Source: an uncultured Prevotellaceae bacterium | GTDB taxonomy: Bacteria; Bacteroidota; Bacteroidia; Bacteroidales; Bacteroidaceae | Direction of reading: 5' to 3' | Length of the DNA stretch: 64,000 nt | Assembly (NCBI GenBank): GCA_902776665.1 | Contig: CACYQZ010000013.1 | Span: forward strand, 1 to 64,000 | Shown: one piece after another, positions 52,329-63,791 of the stretch | Numbering within the stretch: the first letter of the stretch is position 1 | Layout: each line of letters opens with the position of its first letter | Program-made: the position numbers and the translations under genes | Notes under the pieces: model-generated | Told to the model about the DNA's origin: nothing | Database searches by the model: none | Seen by the model: the letters and a program-made list of their open reading frames with translations, nothing else

Positions 52329-52724
52329 ACAGTGCCCCTATAAGCCGGGTTCTGTACCTGACGAATCAGGCGCCTGTCATTTATCTACGCCGCAAGTCAC
52401 CCTACGGCTCTAGCGTTCTACCCTCCGTCGCAGAATCGGATTCACTCGGGCGGACAACCCTCCAATCGACGGTTTACATGAACTTGCAGCCTCCAGTCGG
52501 CACAGCCCGACGATCACCCGTCGGCTGGTGGTCTCTTACACCACCTTCTCACCCTTGCCGCAATTGCTCGCGGCGGTCATTCTCTTCTGCCGTCACCTGC
52601 GGTCACCCACAGCTTCTATTTTCAGAAGTGGAGCGTCCTGTGCTGCCCGGACTTTCCTCTCGCAGAGTCTTACAACGGTTAAAAAACGCGCCATTTTCTG
52701 CCAGCGACAAGCCGGAACACTGCA
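52329..52724 (-). ncRNA. rnpB: RNase P RNA (class A)
   Basis: The RNA subunit of RNase P, which matures tRNA 5' ends. Conserved core GAGGAAAGTCCGGGC on the minus strand (52645-52659), the class A 3' end with AGAACCCGGCTTATAGGGG (52334-52353 region), and a P1 helix pairing CAGTGTTCC (52714-52722) with GGGGCACTG (52330-52338), including G-U pairs. The -7 box TATCTTTG at 52735-52742 lies 10-12 bp upstream of the 5' end. About 395 nt; ends are approximate by a few bases. Confidence 0.95.
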
Positions 52725-52734
52725 TTTTCGGCGA

Positions 52735-52742
52735 CAAAGATA
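52735..52742 (-). promoter_or_regulatory. -7 box of rnpB
   Basis: TATCTTTG on the minus strand, spaced to start transcription at the predicted 5' end of the RNase P RNA. Confidence 0.75.
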
Positions 52743-52804
52743 CAACTTTCTGACGATTTCGTCGCCAATTTCACTGCTAAAAAAAGAAAAAAACGATAAT
52801 TCTC

Positions 52805-52835
52805 TTTGTTATCCGACCACTAAATCGTACCTTTG
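52805..52835 (+). promoter_or_regulatory. mltG promoter
   Basis: -33 TTTG (52805-52808), 19-bp spacer, -7 TACCTTTG (52828-52835). A clean match to the Bacteroidetes promoter, divergent from rnpB. Confidence 0.8.
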
Positions 52836-52858
52836 CAGCCGATTTTCAAGTAAAATTT

Positions 52859-53884
52859 ATGAGTAACATCATCAAAAGACACTATTTGAAGACATCGGCC
52901 ATCTGCGTGGCAATCATTGTCGCACTCGCTGGCTACTACGTTTTCACGCCGTTTTCAAAGGCCGACGACACACATTATATCTATATTGATGCCGACGACA
53001 CGACCGATTCCATCAGCAAACAGGTCAAACCCTTCGCGAAGCAATACGCCCTGAGCGGTCTGATGACACTGCTGCGCCATTGCAACTATGCCGAGAACAT
53101 GCACACTGGACGCTACGAAGTGGAACCTTCGACGACGACTTTCCGACTATTCAAAAATTTGAAAAATGGTCGGCAAAAACCGCTGATGCTCACCATTCCG
53201 TCAGTCAGAACCACCGAGCGACTCGCTGCCGAACTTTCCAGAAAACTGATGCTCGACAGCACTGAAATCGCTGAAGCACTGGCCGACAACAACATTTGTC
53301 AAAAATACGGGCTCGACACCGCAACCGTCATCAGTATGTTTATTCCGAACACATACGAAATGTATTGGAACATCGGACTTGAAAACTTCCTCAATCGAAT
53401 GAAGAAAGAGTGCGACGCCTTTTGGACGCAGGAACGACAAGCAAAGGCTGACAAGGCTGGAATGACACGCGAAGAGGTCGTCACGTTGGCGAGCATCATC
53501 GACGAAGAAACCGCCAACAATGCCGAAAAACCGATGATTGCAGGAATGTATATCAACCGACTGCGCCAGAAAATGCCCTTGCAGGCCGACCCAACCGTGA
53601 AATTTGCGATGAAAAAGTTCGAGTTGCGCCGAATCTACAACCGTCAGTTGGCTTTCGACAGTCCCTACAACACCTATCGCAACGTCGGACTGCCCCCCGG
53701 CCCTATCCGCATTCCCTCAGTAGCTGGCATCGACGCCGTTCTCAACCACAAGCAGCACGACTACCTTTATATGTGCGCCAAGGAAGATTTCAGCGGCACC
53801 CATAACTTCGCCGCCACCTACGACGAGCACCTGCAAAACGCGATGAAATACAGCCGTGCGCTGAATGAGCGGGGGATTAAGTAG
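52859..53884 (+). CDS. mltG: Endolytic murein transglycosylase
   Basis: 341 aa. One N-terminal membrane segment (about 13-31) anchors it in the inner membrane, and the YceG fold follows, with the active region ASIIDEETANNAEK (about 215-228) and MYINRLRQKMPLQADPTV. It cuts nascent peptidoglycan strands and sets their length. The 3' end overlaps the convergent glycosyltransferase gene by 8 bp. Confidence 0.95.
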   Translation: MSNIIKRHYLKTSAICVAIIVALAGYYVFTPFSKADDTHYIYIDADDTTDSISKQVKPFAKQYALSGLMTLLRHCNYAENMHTGRYEVEPSTTTFRLFKNLKNGRQKPLMLTIPSVRTTERLAAELSRKLMLDSTEIAEALADNNICQKYGLDTATVISMFIPNTYEMYWNIGLENFLNRMKKECDAFWTQERQAKADKAGMTREEVVTLASIIDEETANNAEKPMIAGMYINRLRQKMPLQADPTVKFAMKKFELRRIYNRQLAFDSPYNTYRNVGLPPGPIRIPSVAGIDAVLNHKQHDYLYMCAKEDFSGTHNFAATYDEHLQNAMKYSRALNERGIK

Positions 53885-54905
53885 GAAGTTGCGAAAACCG
53901 CCGTTTCCCTTTGATGTAATATTGCCAGAGAAGCGAAAAGTTCTTCTGTTTGGAAGAGTTGGTCTCCACGCGACTTTGCTGAATGCGTTTGCGTTCTTCC
54001 TCGAACAGCGGAAGGCGCTGTTTGAAAGCCCGACGAGCCTTGAAAATCGCCTTGAAATCGGCCCAATTTCCACCTAAAACGAGCGTTTGCCAAGCAGCGA
54101 GGTAGTCGAGCCACCACCGAAGGCGCATCACGCGACGCAACTCATTGTCGGGCAAGCACTTATAAAGCATTGTCAAGTTGTTGCGGAAGTTCAAAAAGGT
54201 TTTTCGGGGATTGCCTTTCGGTAGCGTTCCGCCACCTAAATGATAGACGACGCTATCGGGCAGGCAAACGATTTTCCGTCCCATAATCCGCAGCCGCCAA
54301 CAAAGGTCGATTTCTTCCTGATGGGCGAAAAAACGACCGTCGAGACCGCCAGCCAGCCAATAATCCTTGCTCCGAATCATCAGACACGCGCCCGTCGCCC
54401 AATGGATACTCGTCGGATAGTCGTATTGTCCGTCGTCCTCCTCGATTTTGTCGAAAATTCGACCGCGACAAAAAGGATAGCCGTAGCGGTCGATAAATCC
54501 ACCTGCCGCACCTGCATACTCGAAATTGTCCTTGTTCGTCCATGACAGCAATTTCGGTTGGCACGCCGCCACTTCCTCGTGTGCATCCATATATTCCACG
54601 AGCGGTTCAAGCCAATGGTGCGTCACTTCGACATCGCTGTTCAACAGCACGAAATAATCAGCTTCAACCTGCTGCAAAGCCCGATTGTAACCCTCGGCGA
54701 AGCCAAAGTTTTCCTTAAGCACAACCGTATGGACATCGGGAAAATGCTCGGCAAGAAAGGCCAACGAGTCGTCGGTAGAACCATTGTCGGCGACCACCAC
54801 AACCGCCTCTTCAAGCGAATATTTCAGCACCGACGACAGATATTGCTCCAACATCTTCCGTCCGTTCCAGTTCAATATGACGATTGCAATTTTCGTTTGC
54901 TCCAT
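53877..54905 (-). CDS. Family 2 glycosyltransferase
   Basis: 342 aa. GT-A fold: IAIVILNWNGRKMLEQYL at the start, VVVADNGSTDDS, and the acidic motif LLNSDVEVTHHWLEPLV (about 87-104), then CWRLRIMGRKIV. The C-terminal 80 residues are basic and helical. It probably adds a sugar to a cell-surface glycan such as rhamnan or O-antigen; the acceptor cannot be told from the sequence. It follows mtaB (30 bp) in the same direction. Confidence 0.9.
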   Translation of the reverse strand: MEQTKIAIVILNWNGRKMLEQYLSSVLKYSLEEAVVVVADNGSTDDSLAFLAEHFPDVHTVVLKENFGFAEGYNRALQQVEADYFVLLNSDVEVTHHWLEPLVEYMDAHEEVAACQPKLLSWTNKDNFEYAGAAGGFIDRYGYPFCRGRIFDKIEEDDGQYDYPTSIHWATGACLMIRSKDYWLAGGLDGRFFAHQEEIDLCWRLRIMGRKIVCLPDSVVYHLGGGTLPKGNPRKTFLNFRNNLTMLYKCLPDNELRRVMRLRWWLDYLAAWQTLVLGGNWADFKAIFKARRAFKQRLPLFEEERKRIQQSRVETNSSKQKNFSLLWQYYIKGKRRFSQLPT

Positions 54906-54934
54906 AACTACACCTTATTATATATATAAGAAAA

Positions 54935-56287
54935 TCAATTGAATTGTAAATTGTCAATGACCAACGCCGTTTTGTCGCGGTTGAAACCGCCCAATTTCAC
55001 ACGAAGCAGTTGGTTGTCGTATTCCTCACGTGCCAACGCCGCCGGCAGTTCCGCCCGAATGTAGTTCCGCGAAAAACCGTGCATAGCCCGACCACGCAGT
55101 GCTTTTTCAAACAACACCTCCGCCTCCTGACCGATGTTGCGGGCATAGAACGCCTCGGTTTTTTCGTCGGAAAGCCGCAGAAGCCGTTGCGAACGCTGTT
55201 TTTTCTCCTTGTCGCTGACGATGTAGGGAATGTTCAACGCTGCCGTGCCCGGACGCTCGGAATAGGGGAAAACGTGCAACTGCGTGACGTCGAGGCCGTG
55301 CAGAAACTCGTAGCAAGCCTCGAAATAGTCGGGCGTTTCGCCTCGCGTGCCCACCATCACATCCACGCCGATGAACGCATCGGGCATCCGTTCTTTGATG
55401 AGGTGGATTTTATGGGCGAAAAGAGCCGTGTCGTAGCGGCGATGCATCAGTTTCAGCACATCGTCGCTACCGCTTTGCAGTGGAATGTGGAAATGCGGCA
55501 TGAAAGCACGGCTATGTGCACAAAATTCGATGAGTTCGTCGGTCAGCAGGTCGGGTTCGAGGCTGCTGATGCGATAGCGACTAATGCCTTCGACCGCGTC
55601 CAACGCCTTCACCAAATCGAGAAACGATTCGCCCGTCGTCCGACCGAAATCGCCGATGTTCACGCCCGTCAGCACGATTTCCTTGCCACCCTCGCGAGCC
55701 GCTTCCTCGGCCTGTGCGACCAACGACGCAATCGACGGATTCCGCGAAAAGCCACGTGCGAAGGGAATTGTGCAGTAGGTACAAAAGTAGTTGCAGCCGT
55801 CCTGCACCTTCAGGAAATAGCGCGTGCGGTTGCCTCGTGAGCACGACGGTGCAAAAGTCGTGATGTCGCGTGTCTTTTCGACGGTGTGCACCTCCGCGTT
55901 TCCTTCGCCACGACCTCGTCCGCTCCACGCATCGCCCAAAAACTGAATCAAGTTCGCCTTCTCGTTGGCTCCCAAAACGAGGTCCACACCCTCAATCTGC
56001 CCGATTTTCGTCGGTTCCAACTGCGCATAGCAGCCCGTCACCACCACGAAAGCCCGTGGATGCTGTCGAACAACGCGGTGAATCGTTTGGCGGCACTTGT
56101 GGTCGGCCACTTCCGTCACCGAGCAGGTGTTGATGAGGCAGATGTCGGCCTCCTCGCCTTTCTCCGCCGTGCGCACGCCCATCTGCTGAAGCATCTTCGC
56201 GAAGGTCGATGTCTCAGAAAAGTTGAGTTTGCAGCCCAGTGTGAAGTAGACTGCCGTCTTGCCTTGAAAAGCCGAGGTGTCAATCAT
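54935..56287 (-). CDS. mtaB: tRNA N6-threonylcarbamoyladenosine (t6A37) methylthiotransferase MtaB
   Basis: 450 aa. N-terminal UPF0004 domain with the cluster Cys residues in TLGCKLNFSE and NTCSVTE, the radical SAM motif CNYFCTYC (about 160-167) and a C-terminal TRAM-type domain. It adds a methylthio group to t6A37 in tRNA. The start ATG at 56287 is only 4 bp after the -7 box (56292-56299), so the mRNA is probably leaderless. An AATTGT mini-repeat lies at the 3' end. Confidence 0.95.
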   Translation of the reverse strand: MIDTSAFQGKTAVYFTLGCKLNFSETSTFAKMLQQMGVRTAEKGEEADICLINTCSVTEVADHKCRQTIHRVVRQHPRAFVVVTGCYAQLEPTKIGQIEGVDLVLGANEKANLIQFLGDAWSGRGRGEGNAEVHTVEKTRDITTFAPSCSRGNRTRYFLKVQDGCNYFCTYCTIPFARGFSRNPSIASLVAQAEEAAREGGKEIVLTGVNIGDFGRTTGESFLDLVKALDAVEGISRYRISSLEPDLLTDELIEFCAHSRAFMPHFHIPLQSGSDDVLKLMHRRYDTALFAHKIHLIKERMPDAFIGVDVMVGTRGETPDYFEACYEFLHGLDVTQLHVFPYSERPGTAALNIPYIVSDKEKKQRSQRLLRLSDEKTEAFYARNIGQEAEVLFEKALRGRAMHGFSRNYIRAELPAALAREEYDNQLLRVKLGGFNRDKTALVIDNLQFN

Positions 56288-56291
56288 GGTG

Positions 56292-56299
56292 CAAAGTTA
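56292..56299 (-). promoter_or_regulatory. -7 box of mtaB
   Basis: TAACTTTG on the minus strand followed by CACC and the ATG, the same close layout as at 16413-16408. Confidence 0.7.
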
Positions 56300-56476
56300 C
56301 GAAAATTCTGTGAAAAAGCAGTCCAAAAACAAGTTTTTAGTAGTCAAAATAAATCGTTTCTTAAATTTTATTTTTTTAACATTTCAAAAGTCATTGATTT
56401 TCAACGACTTACAAAAAAGTTACAAAATTCGATGAAAAAAAATCAAAAAAAATGAGTGGCGTATCAAAAAAAACCT

Positions 56477-56484
56477 TACCTTTG
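56477..56484 (+). promoter_or_regulatory. -7 box of the small acidic lipoprotein gene
   Basis: TACCTTTG followed by CACC, 50 bp before the ATG at 56535. An inverted repeat AAGTCATTGA-TTT-TCAACGACTT (56388-56410, one mismatch) lies further upstream. Confidence 0.75.
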
Positions 56485-56534
56485 CACCGTTTTAATAAAC
56501 AAAGATTGTTTTACAACTTAAAAAAAGAGAAAAA

Positions 56535-56882
56535 ATGAAGAAAATTGCATTTATGTTTGTTGCAGCTGCCATGTTCGCAGCTTGCGGTAACACTCAGAAA
56601 CCCGCTGAGGTTGTTGAAGAAGCTCCCGTCGAGGAAGCTGTGGTTGACACCCTTCTGAACGCAGAGGACACTGCCGCTGTTCTGACCGAACTCGGTGTTG
56701 CTACTGTCGAAGAGGCTGATGCCAAGACCCTTCAGGAGAAGCTCGATGCTATCCTCGCTGGCAAGTTCGAGGCTTACGAAGCTGCCCAGAAGGCTGCTGC
56801 CGAGGCTGCTGAAGCTGTAGAAGGTGCTGTTGAGGAAGCTGCTGACGCCGCTGTTGAAGCTGTCGAAGAAGCTAAGCAATAA
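56535..56882 (+). CDS. Small Ala/Glu-rich lipoprotein
   Basis: 115 aa. Lipoprotein signal ending MFAACG (Cys17). The mature part is nearly all Ala, Glu and Val (VVEEAPVEEAVV, AAAEAAEAVEGAVEEAA), so it should be a long helix, possibly a spacer or cell-wall-linked structural protein. Codons are mostly GCT, GAG, GAA and GTT, the preferred set of highly expressed genes. It is a single-gene unit with its own promoter and terminator, so I infer high abundance. No family is recognised. Confidence 0.8.
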   Translation: MKKIAFMFVAAAMFAACGNTQKPAEVVEEAPVEEAVVDTLLNAEDTAAVLTELGVATVEEADAKTLQEKLDAILAGKFEAYEAAQKAAAEAAEAVEGAVEEAADAAVEAVEEAKQ

Positions 56883-56912
56883 GCAATTGCTCAAACAAAC
56901 ATTGAAGAATGC

Positions 56913-56940
56913 CGCTGGGTCTGAGACCTGGCGGTTTTCG
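56913..56940 (+). terminator. Terminator of the small lipoprotein gene
   Basis: Stem CCGCTGGGTC (56913-56922), loop TGA, stem GACCTGGCGG (56926-56935), then TTTTC. Confidence 0.85.
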
Positions 56941-56987
56941 TTTGCGTTAAAACTCGCCAATCTTTTTGTCATGTCAAGAAAAAAGTT

Positions 56988-56995
56988 TACCTTTG
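56988..56995 (+). promoter_or_regulatory. -7 box of the glycosidase gene
   Basis: TACCTTTG followed by CAGCC, 39 bp before the ATG at 57035. Confidence 0.75.
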
Positions 56996-57034
56996 CAGCC
57001 GTTAAAAGGATAAACTACAAAAAAACTACTAAAA

Positions 57035-60000
57035 ATGAAAGACTATACTTATTGTAGAAAAAGTATGACGCGACGAATCGCAATGCTGATGTTCGGCTTG
57101 TTGCTCACAACCGCAACAGTCAAGGCACAATCGGTGATTTTTCCACAGCAACAGCAGGCTGGAACTGCCGTTGCAACGCAGTCGGGCGATGTTTTCACGC
57201 TCAGCAACGACCTTTTTGAAGCCTCGTTCCAACAAACGGGCGGTCATTTGGTGTTCAACGGCTGCGAGGCGATGGGACTCAAGCCCGGAACGGAACTGTT
57301 CACGATTCGACTGGGCAACGGAACGGAAGTGGCAGCGTCGCAAATGACACAGAGCACGCCGCGCATCGTCAGCCTGAGTGCCGACGAGAACGCTGTGAAA
57401 GGCTCGCTTCGCCTGCCGGGAAAGGCCATCGAGGCCGATTTCAGCTACGGAAACATCACGCTGAAATGGCGTGCCGTGCTGCGCGACGGTTCGCACTACC
57501 TGCGAACCGAACTGGAACTGACTTCGTCGCAGAATGTGTCGATGAACAACATCGTTCCGATGATTTACACCGTCGATAACAGCAGCAGCGAGCAGTCGCC
57601 CGTCGTTGTGGGCAACACACGCGGTGCCGTCATCGCCAGCGACAAGATTTTCGCAGGTCTGGAAACGCCGATGGGCATCAACACGACGGGCAGCGGCGTG
57701 AGCAGCGAGCCATTCGTCTATGGTTCGTGGAACGGCAGCAAATTCTCGTGGACACCCGGCAGCGAAACGCCGCAGGGAATTCTGAATCTGGGTTTCACTT
57801 CTGACTACATTTCGGGCGTTCAGGGCTATCTCGCCATCAAATCGACTGGAAATCTGACGGTTACGTTCCAATATTCGAGCGGCAGCCATCGCCTCGACAT
57901 CGCCGGCGTGGATGTTCTCAACCCGTTCACGGGCGAGGTCGTTGCCAGCGACTACCACAAGGGAACGGCTGGCGGACGGCACGAAAACAACGTCTATCGG
58001 CTGAACATTCCGACGAAAGGCTACTATCTCGTGCGCTATTTCCGCGACTGCAGCGAGGAAGTGACGGGGGCCATTTCGGGTGGTTTCAACTCGAACGGAA
58101 CCATCACGTGGAGCGGCACGGTGTCGGCGCCCGAAGTCGTTTATGACGGCGACCTCGACAAGAACGTAATCAACGACGAAGAAGAAAGTGCCAGCGGTCT
58201 GATTTATCCCATTTTGAAGGCTGGCGGAACACGCACCGACGCGTGGAATACGGGCTCTTGGACGAAGGTGGCCAGTGCCGATGTTCCTGCCCGCATCAAC
58301 GAGGTCGGCCACAGTTATCCGAAGGTGAGAATGATGGAGAAAAGCATCAGTTTCGACCGCTCAAAAGGTACTTTCAACGCCCAATTTATGTATAGTTCGG
58401 GCAATCACGGCCTGACCATCGGCGGTGTGGAACTCATCGACGCCAACGGCAATGTGGCGGCTTCCGACTACCACGCAGGTTTCTCGGGACACGCCAAAAC
58501 CGACCATAACTACACATTTGTCGTGCCTGCCGCCGGCAACTATAAACTGCGCTATTACGTCGCGCTGAATGCCGACGACAGCGACAACACGTCGTCGGGC
58601 AACATCAATCTGACATACGAACTCAAGGAAACGCTGCACCTCAATGCGCCCGAAGAGACGAATATTCGTGGCGAATGGAGCCGCCAGACCACGTTGAAGA
58701 AAGGAAAAACGTGGCGCGTGGGTGCTGTCGTCGGACTGATTGCCCCGGGTCAGGCGCGTCGTTCGTTCCTGTGCTATAGCGAGCGCGAGCGTGCCGTGCC
58801 TTGGCGTCCGTTCCCGCTCTACAATTCTTGGTACGAGTTGAACATCGACCGCAACAACAGTGCCGACTATTCGAACCACTTCACCGAGTCGCAATGTCTG
58901 ACAGTGGTCAATCAGTGGAAGAAAAATCTCTTCGACAAATATCAGACGGGCATCGCCACGTTTATGTGGGACGACGGTTGGGACCAGTATGGCACGTGGA
59001 CCTTCAACAAGAATTTCCCCAACGGATTCAGCAAAATCAGCGACGCTGCAACGTCGATGGGCTCGCACATCGGCGCGTGGCTCGGCCCTGTGGGCGGCTA
59101 CGGACAAAGCGGCAACTATCGTCGCAACTATTGGAACGGCAAAGGCGGAATGCAACTGAGCAACGAGGCGTATTACAACGTGTTCCTCACCGCCTGCACG
59201 AATATGGTCAACAACTACGACTTCAACTTCTTCAAGTTCGACGGCATCAGTGCGCAATTCAGTTCCGTCGGTCCCGACGCAGGAGCCACTGGACAAGAGA
59301 ACGCCGAGGCCATCATCGACATCGAACAGCGCATTCGTGAGGTGAAGCCCGACATCTTCCTCAACACCACCGTCGGCACGTGGGCATCGCCTTTCTGGTT
59401 CCAATACACCGATGCCGTCTGGCGTCAGGAGAACGACCACGGAACCATCGGCAACGGCAAAAACTCGCGTGAGAACTGGATTACCTACCGCGACCGCCTC
59501 GTCTATCAGAATTTCGTGCAGAATTCGCCGCTCTGCCCCATCAATTCGATGATGACGCACGGTTTTATGCTCTCGAAATTCGGTGGCGGCGTTGCGGGAA
59601 TGAGCCAGGACTACAACGACGTCGTGCGCGAACTGCGCTGCGCCTTCGCCTGCGGTTCGGGAATGGTTGAACTCTACGCCGACTACTCGTTGCTGAACAG
59701 CATCAACAACGGTAAACTCTGGGCTGAAATCGCGAACTGTATCAAGTGGCAACGCGAGCAGGCCGACGTGCTGCCCGATGCTCACTGGGTGGGCGGCAAT
59801 CCGTGGACAGGCTCGAAGTCGGAGGTTTATGGCTGGGCATCGTGGAACGGCAAGAAGGCGACCCTCGCCCTGCGCAATGCCGCCCAATCGCAGCAGACCT
59901 TCAAAACCACGCTTCGCGAGGCACTCGACATCCCCGCCTACGTAACGGGCAGCATCACGCTGAGCAAAGCCTTCACCCAGGCGAATCTGAGTGGTTTGAC

Positions 60001-60232
60001 CGTCGATCAGCCCATCGACATCGACACCGAATTGACGTTGAGACTTCCTGCCTCGTCGGTTTACGTCTTCAACGGCATCGACAGCAGCACGAGCGACATC
60101 GTGGAAATCTTGCCCGAGAACAACACCCTGCCTACCGACAACCGCTGGTATAACCTGCAGGGTCAGCCAGTGGGGAAAGAGCCAGTGGCGAAAGGCGTTT
60201 ATATCAGAAATGGGAAAAAGGTGGTGAAATAA
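57035..60232 (+). CDS. Secreted clan GH-D-like glycoside hydrolase (melibiase-like)
   Basis: 1065 aa. A signal peptide ends near residue 33 (VKAQS). Two repeated carbohydrate-binding-like modules near 275 and 448 share YSSG.H....G and ASDYH. The catalytic region (about 600-900) has NSWYELNID, MWDDGWDQYGTW, FFKFDGISAQF (likely nucleophile Asp) and TVGTWASPFW, the GH27/GH36/GH31-like pattern. The C-terminus ends WYNLQGQPVGK...IRNGKKVVK, a Prevotella-type end. It likely cleaves alpha-linked galactose or a related sugar; the exact family and substrate are not certain. A second in-frame ATG at 57065 is possible. Confidence 0.8.
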   Translation: MKDYTYCRKSMTRRIAMLMFGLLLTTATVKAQSVIFPQQQQAGTAVATQSGDVFTLSNDLFEASFQQTGGHLVFNGCEAMGLKPGTELFTIRLGNGTEVAASQMTQSTPRIVSLSADENAVKGSLRLPGKAIEADFSYGNITLKWRAVLRDGSHYLRTELELTSSQNVSMNNIVPMIYTVDNSSSEQSPVVVGNTRGAVIASDKIFAGLETPMGINTTGSGVSSEPFVYGSWNGSKFSWTPGSETPQGILNLGFTSDYISGVQGYLAIKSTGNLTVTFQYSSGSHRLDIAGVDVLNPFTGEVVASDYHKGTAGGRHENNVYRLNIPTKGYYLVRYFRDCSEEVTGAISGGFNSNGTITWSGTVSAPEVVYDGDLDKNVINDEEESASGLIYPILKAGGTRTDAWNTGSWTKVASADVPARINEVGHSYPKVRMMEKSISFDRSKGTFNAQFMYSSGNHGLTIGGVELIDANGNVAASDYHAGFSGHAKTDHNYTFVVPAAGNYKLRYYVALNADDSDNTSSGNINLTYELKETLHLNAPEETNIRGEWSRQTTLKKGKTWRVGAVVGLIAPGQARRSFLCYSERERAVPWRPFPLYNSWYELNIDRNNSADYSNHFTESQCLTVVNQWKKNLFDKYQTGIATFMWDDGWDQYGTWTFNKNFPNGFSKISDAATSMGSHIGAWLGPVGGYGQSGNYRRNYWNGKGGMQLSNEAYYNVFLTACTNMVNNYDFNFFKFDGISAQFSSVGPDAGATGQENAEAIIDIEQRIREVKPDIFLNTTVGTWASPFWFQYTDAVWRQENDHGTIGNGKNSRENWITYRDRLVYQNFVQNSPLCPINSMMTHGFMLSKFGGGVAGMSQDYNDVVRELRCAFACGSGMVELYADYSLLNSINNGKLWAEIANCIKWQREQADVLPDAHWVGGNPWTGSKSEVYGWASWNGKKATLALRNAAQSQQTFKTTLREALDIPAYVTGSITLSKAFTQANLSGLTVDQPIDIDTELTLRLPASSVYVFNGIDSSTSDIVEILPENNTLPTDNRWYNLQGQPVGKEPVAKGVYIRNGKKVVK

Positions 60233-60272
60233 AAAGCCCCCTCCCATCCTCCCCCCGAAGGGGAGGAGAAAG

Positions 60273-60308
60273 AAAAAGTGCGAATCTTTCAATGGATTCG
60301 CACTTTTT
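60273..60308 (+). terminator. Terminator of the glycosidase gene
   Basis: Perfect 14-bp stem AAAAAGTGCGAATC / GATTCGCACTTTTT with an 8-base loop and T-run. A GGGGAG/CTCCCC stem lies just before (60249-60267). Confidence 0.92.
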
Positions 60309-60311
60309 TTG

Positions 60312-60319
60312 TACCTTTG
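60312..60319 (+). promoter_or_regulatory. -7 box of the AspT/YidE-type gene
   Basis: TACCTTTG followed by CACC, 40 bp before the ATG at 60360. Confidence 0.75.
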
Positions 60320-60359
60320 CACCCGCAAATTGAATTGAGGATAAAAAATACAGAAAAAA

Positions 60360-62057
60360 ATGGAATGGATTGTCAATCTATTTACAACAACTGATTCTAT
60401 CGCCCACATCATATTGCTTTATGCCATCGTCATTTTTGGCGGTGTTTTGTTGGGAAAAATCAAAATCGGAGGCATCTCGATGGGTGTCACTTTTGTGCTG
60501 TTTGTCGGCATTCTGGCTGGCCACATCCACTTCACTGCCCCCACCGAGATTCTGAATTTTGTTCAGGATTTCGGACTGATTCTGTTCGTGTTCTGCATTG
60601 GTCTGCAAGTTGGACCAGGCTTTTTCGAGAGTTTCAGAAAAGGCGGTGTCACCCTGAATCTACTGGCGACGACGGCGATTTTGCTGAACATCGGCGTGAT
60701 GTTTGCCTGCTATTTCCTGTTTTTTGACAGCGACAATCCAGCCAACCTGCCGATGATGGTGGGAACGCTCTGCGGTGCCGTCACCAACACGCCCGCGCTC
60801 GGTGCTGCCGTTGAAGCACTTCATTCGGTGTTCCCTGCCGGAAAACTGCCGGAAATCGCCTCGGGCTACGCTTGCGCCTATCCTTTGGGCGTGGTGGGCA
60901 TCATCGGGGCGACGATTGCCGTGCGCTATATCTGCCGCGTCAATCTGGACAATGAAGAGAAGCAACTCGAGGACGCCGAGAACGAGAATATGCACGAGAA
61001 ACCCGTGCTGATGCACTTGAAAGTGACCAACAAATTCATCTGCGACCGTTCGCTGCTCCAAGTTTCCGAGTTTCTGAACCGCGACATCGTCTGCACTCGC
61101 CTACTCCACGACGGTCATGTCAGCATTCCCAACCGCGAAACCGTTTTCTCGCTCGGCGATGAAGTTCTGGTTGTCTGTGCCGAAGCCGATGCCGAACCCA
61201 TCCAAGCCTTCATCGGACCGCTCCTCGGCAACGAATGGGCCTACGAAGACGAGAAACGGCCGATGGTGTCGCGCCGAATTTTGATTACGAATCCGAAAAT
61301 CAACGGAAAAACGCTTCGTGGCATGCATTTTTCGAGTGTTTATGGCGTCAATGTCACGCGCATCACACGTCAGGGAATCGAACTTTTTGCCTCGCCGATG
61401 TATCATTTCCAAGTGGGCGACCGCATCATGGTGGTTGGTCCGGAGGACAATGTGAATCGCGTCGAGGAATTGATGGGCAACAGCATTCGCCGCTTGAACT
61501 CGCCCAACATCGCAACGATTTTCATCGGAATCTTCCTTGGAATCCTTTTCGGAAGCCTTCCCATCGCCATTCCGGGAATGCCCGTTCCGCTGAAACTCGG
61601 ATTGGCAGGCGGTCCGCTCTTCATCGCCATTCTCATCGGTCGGTTTGGCTATCGGTTGAAACTCGTCACCTACACCACCACATCGGCCAACATGATGCTG
61701 CGTGAAATCGGACTCGTGCTCTTCCTTGCCAGTGTCGGCATCAAGGCCGGCGCAGGATTCTGGGACACGGTGGTGGCTGGCGACGGTCTGAAATACGTTT
61801 ACACGGGCTTCCTCATCACGATTATCCCCATTCTCATCGTGGGAACCATCGCCCGACTGCGCTACAAATTCAACTATTTCACCATCATGGGAATGCTCGC
61901 CGGCACCTACACCGACCCGCCTGCACTGGCCTACGCCTCGTCGTCGTGCTCGCGCGAAGCACCTGCCATCGGTTATTCCACGGTTTATCCGCTCTCGATG
62001 TTCCTGCGCATCTTCACCGCACAAATCATCGTGCTATTCTTCTGTGGAATCTTATAA
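60360..62057 (+). CDS. AspT/YidE/YbjL-family transporter
   Basis: 565 aa. Two membrane halves of about five segments each (about 15-190 and 375-565) flank two TrkA-C/RCK-type domains (about 210-370, [14 protein letters not shown] and [15 protein letters not shown]). The duplicated motif [22 protein letters not shown] is typical of the aspartate:alanine exchanger family. The substrate is unknown; a small acid or amino acid is likely. Its own promoter and the terminator upstream separate it from the glycosidase. Confidence 0.92.
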   Translation: MEWIVNLFTTTDSIAHIILLYAIVIFGGVLLGKIKIGGISMGVTFVLFVGILAGHIHFTAPTEILNFVQDFGLILFVFCIGLQVGPGFFESFRKGGVTLNLLATTAILLNIGVMFACYFLFFDSDNPANLPMMVGTLCGAVTNTPALGAAVEALHSVFPAGKLPEIASGYACAYPLGVVGIIGATIAVRYICRVNLDNEEKQLEDAENENMHEKPVLMHLKVTNKFICDRSLLQVSEFLNRDIVCTRLLHDGHVSIPNRETVFSLGDEVLVVCAEADAEPIQAFIGPLLGNEWAYEDEKRPMVSRRILITNPKINGKTLRGMHFSSVYGVNVTRITRQGIELFASPMYHFQVGDRIMVVGPEDNVNRVEELMGNSIRRLNSPNIATIFIGIFLGILFGSLPIAIPGMPVPLKLGLAGGPLFIAILIGRFGYRLKLVTYTTTSANMMLREIGLVLFLASVGIKAGAGFWDTVVAGDGLKYVYTGFLITIIPILIVGTIARLRYKFNYFTIMGMLAGTYTDPPALAYASSSCSREAPAIGYSTVYPLSMFLRIFTAQIIVLFFCGIL

Positions 62058-62103
62058 AAATACAATCGAAATCGTATAAAAATCAATTATAATTAAGGTA
62101 TAA

Positions 62104-63741
<1,638 letters not shown>

Positions 63742-63791
63742 AATTGGCACGAAATTTGTTGAAGGCCGATTAGAACTAATTTTCAAAAACT

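Noticed and set aside
52478..52866. Small ORFs across the rnpB region
   Set aside because: They overlap a structured RNA on the other strand and are not coding.
57029..58312. 427-codon open frame on the minus strand opposite the glycosidase signal-peptide end
   Set aside because: Antisense shadow, no promoter, low-complexity Arg-rich protein.
58361..60412. 683-codon open frame opposite the glycosidase gene
   Set aside because: Shadow of a strongly supported gene; it also runs through a terminator.
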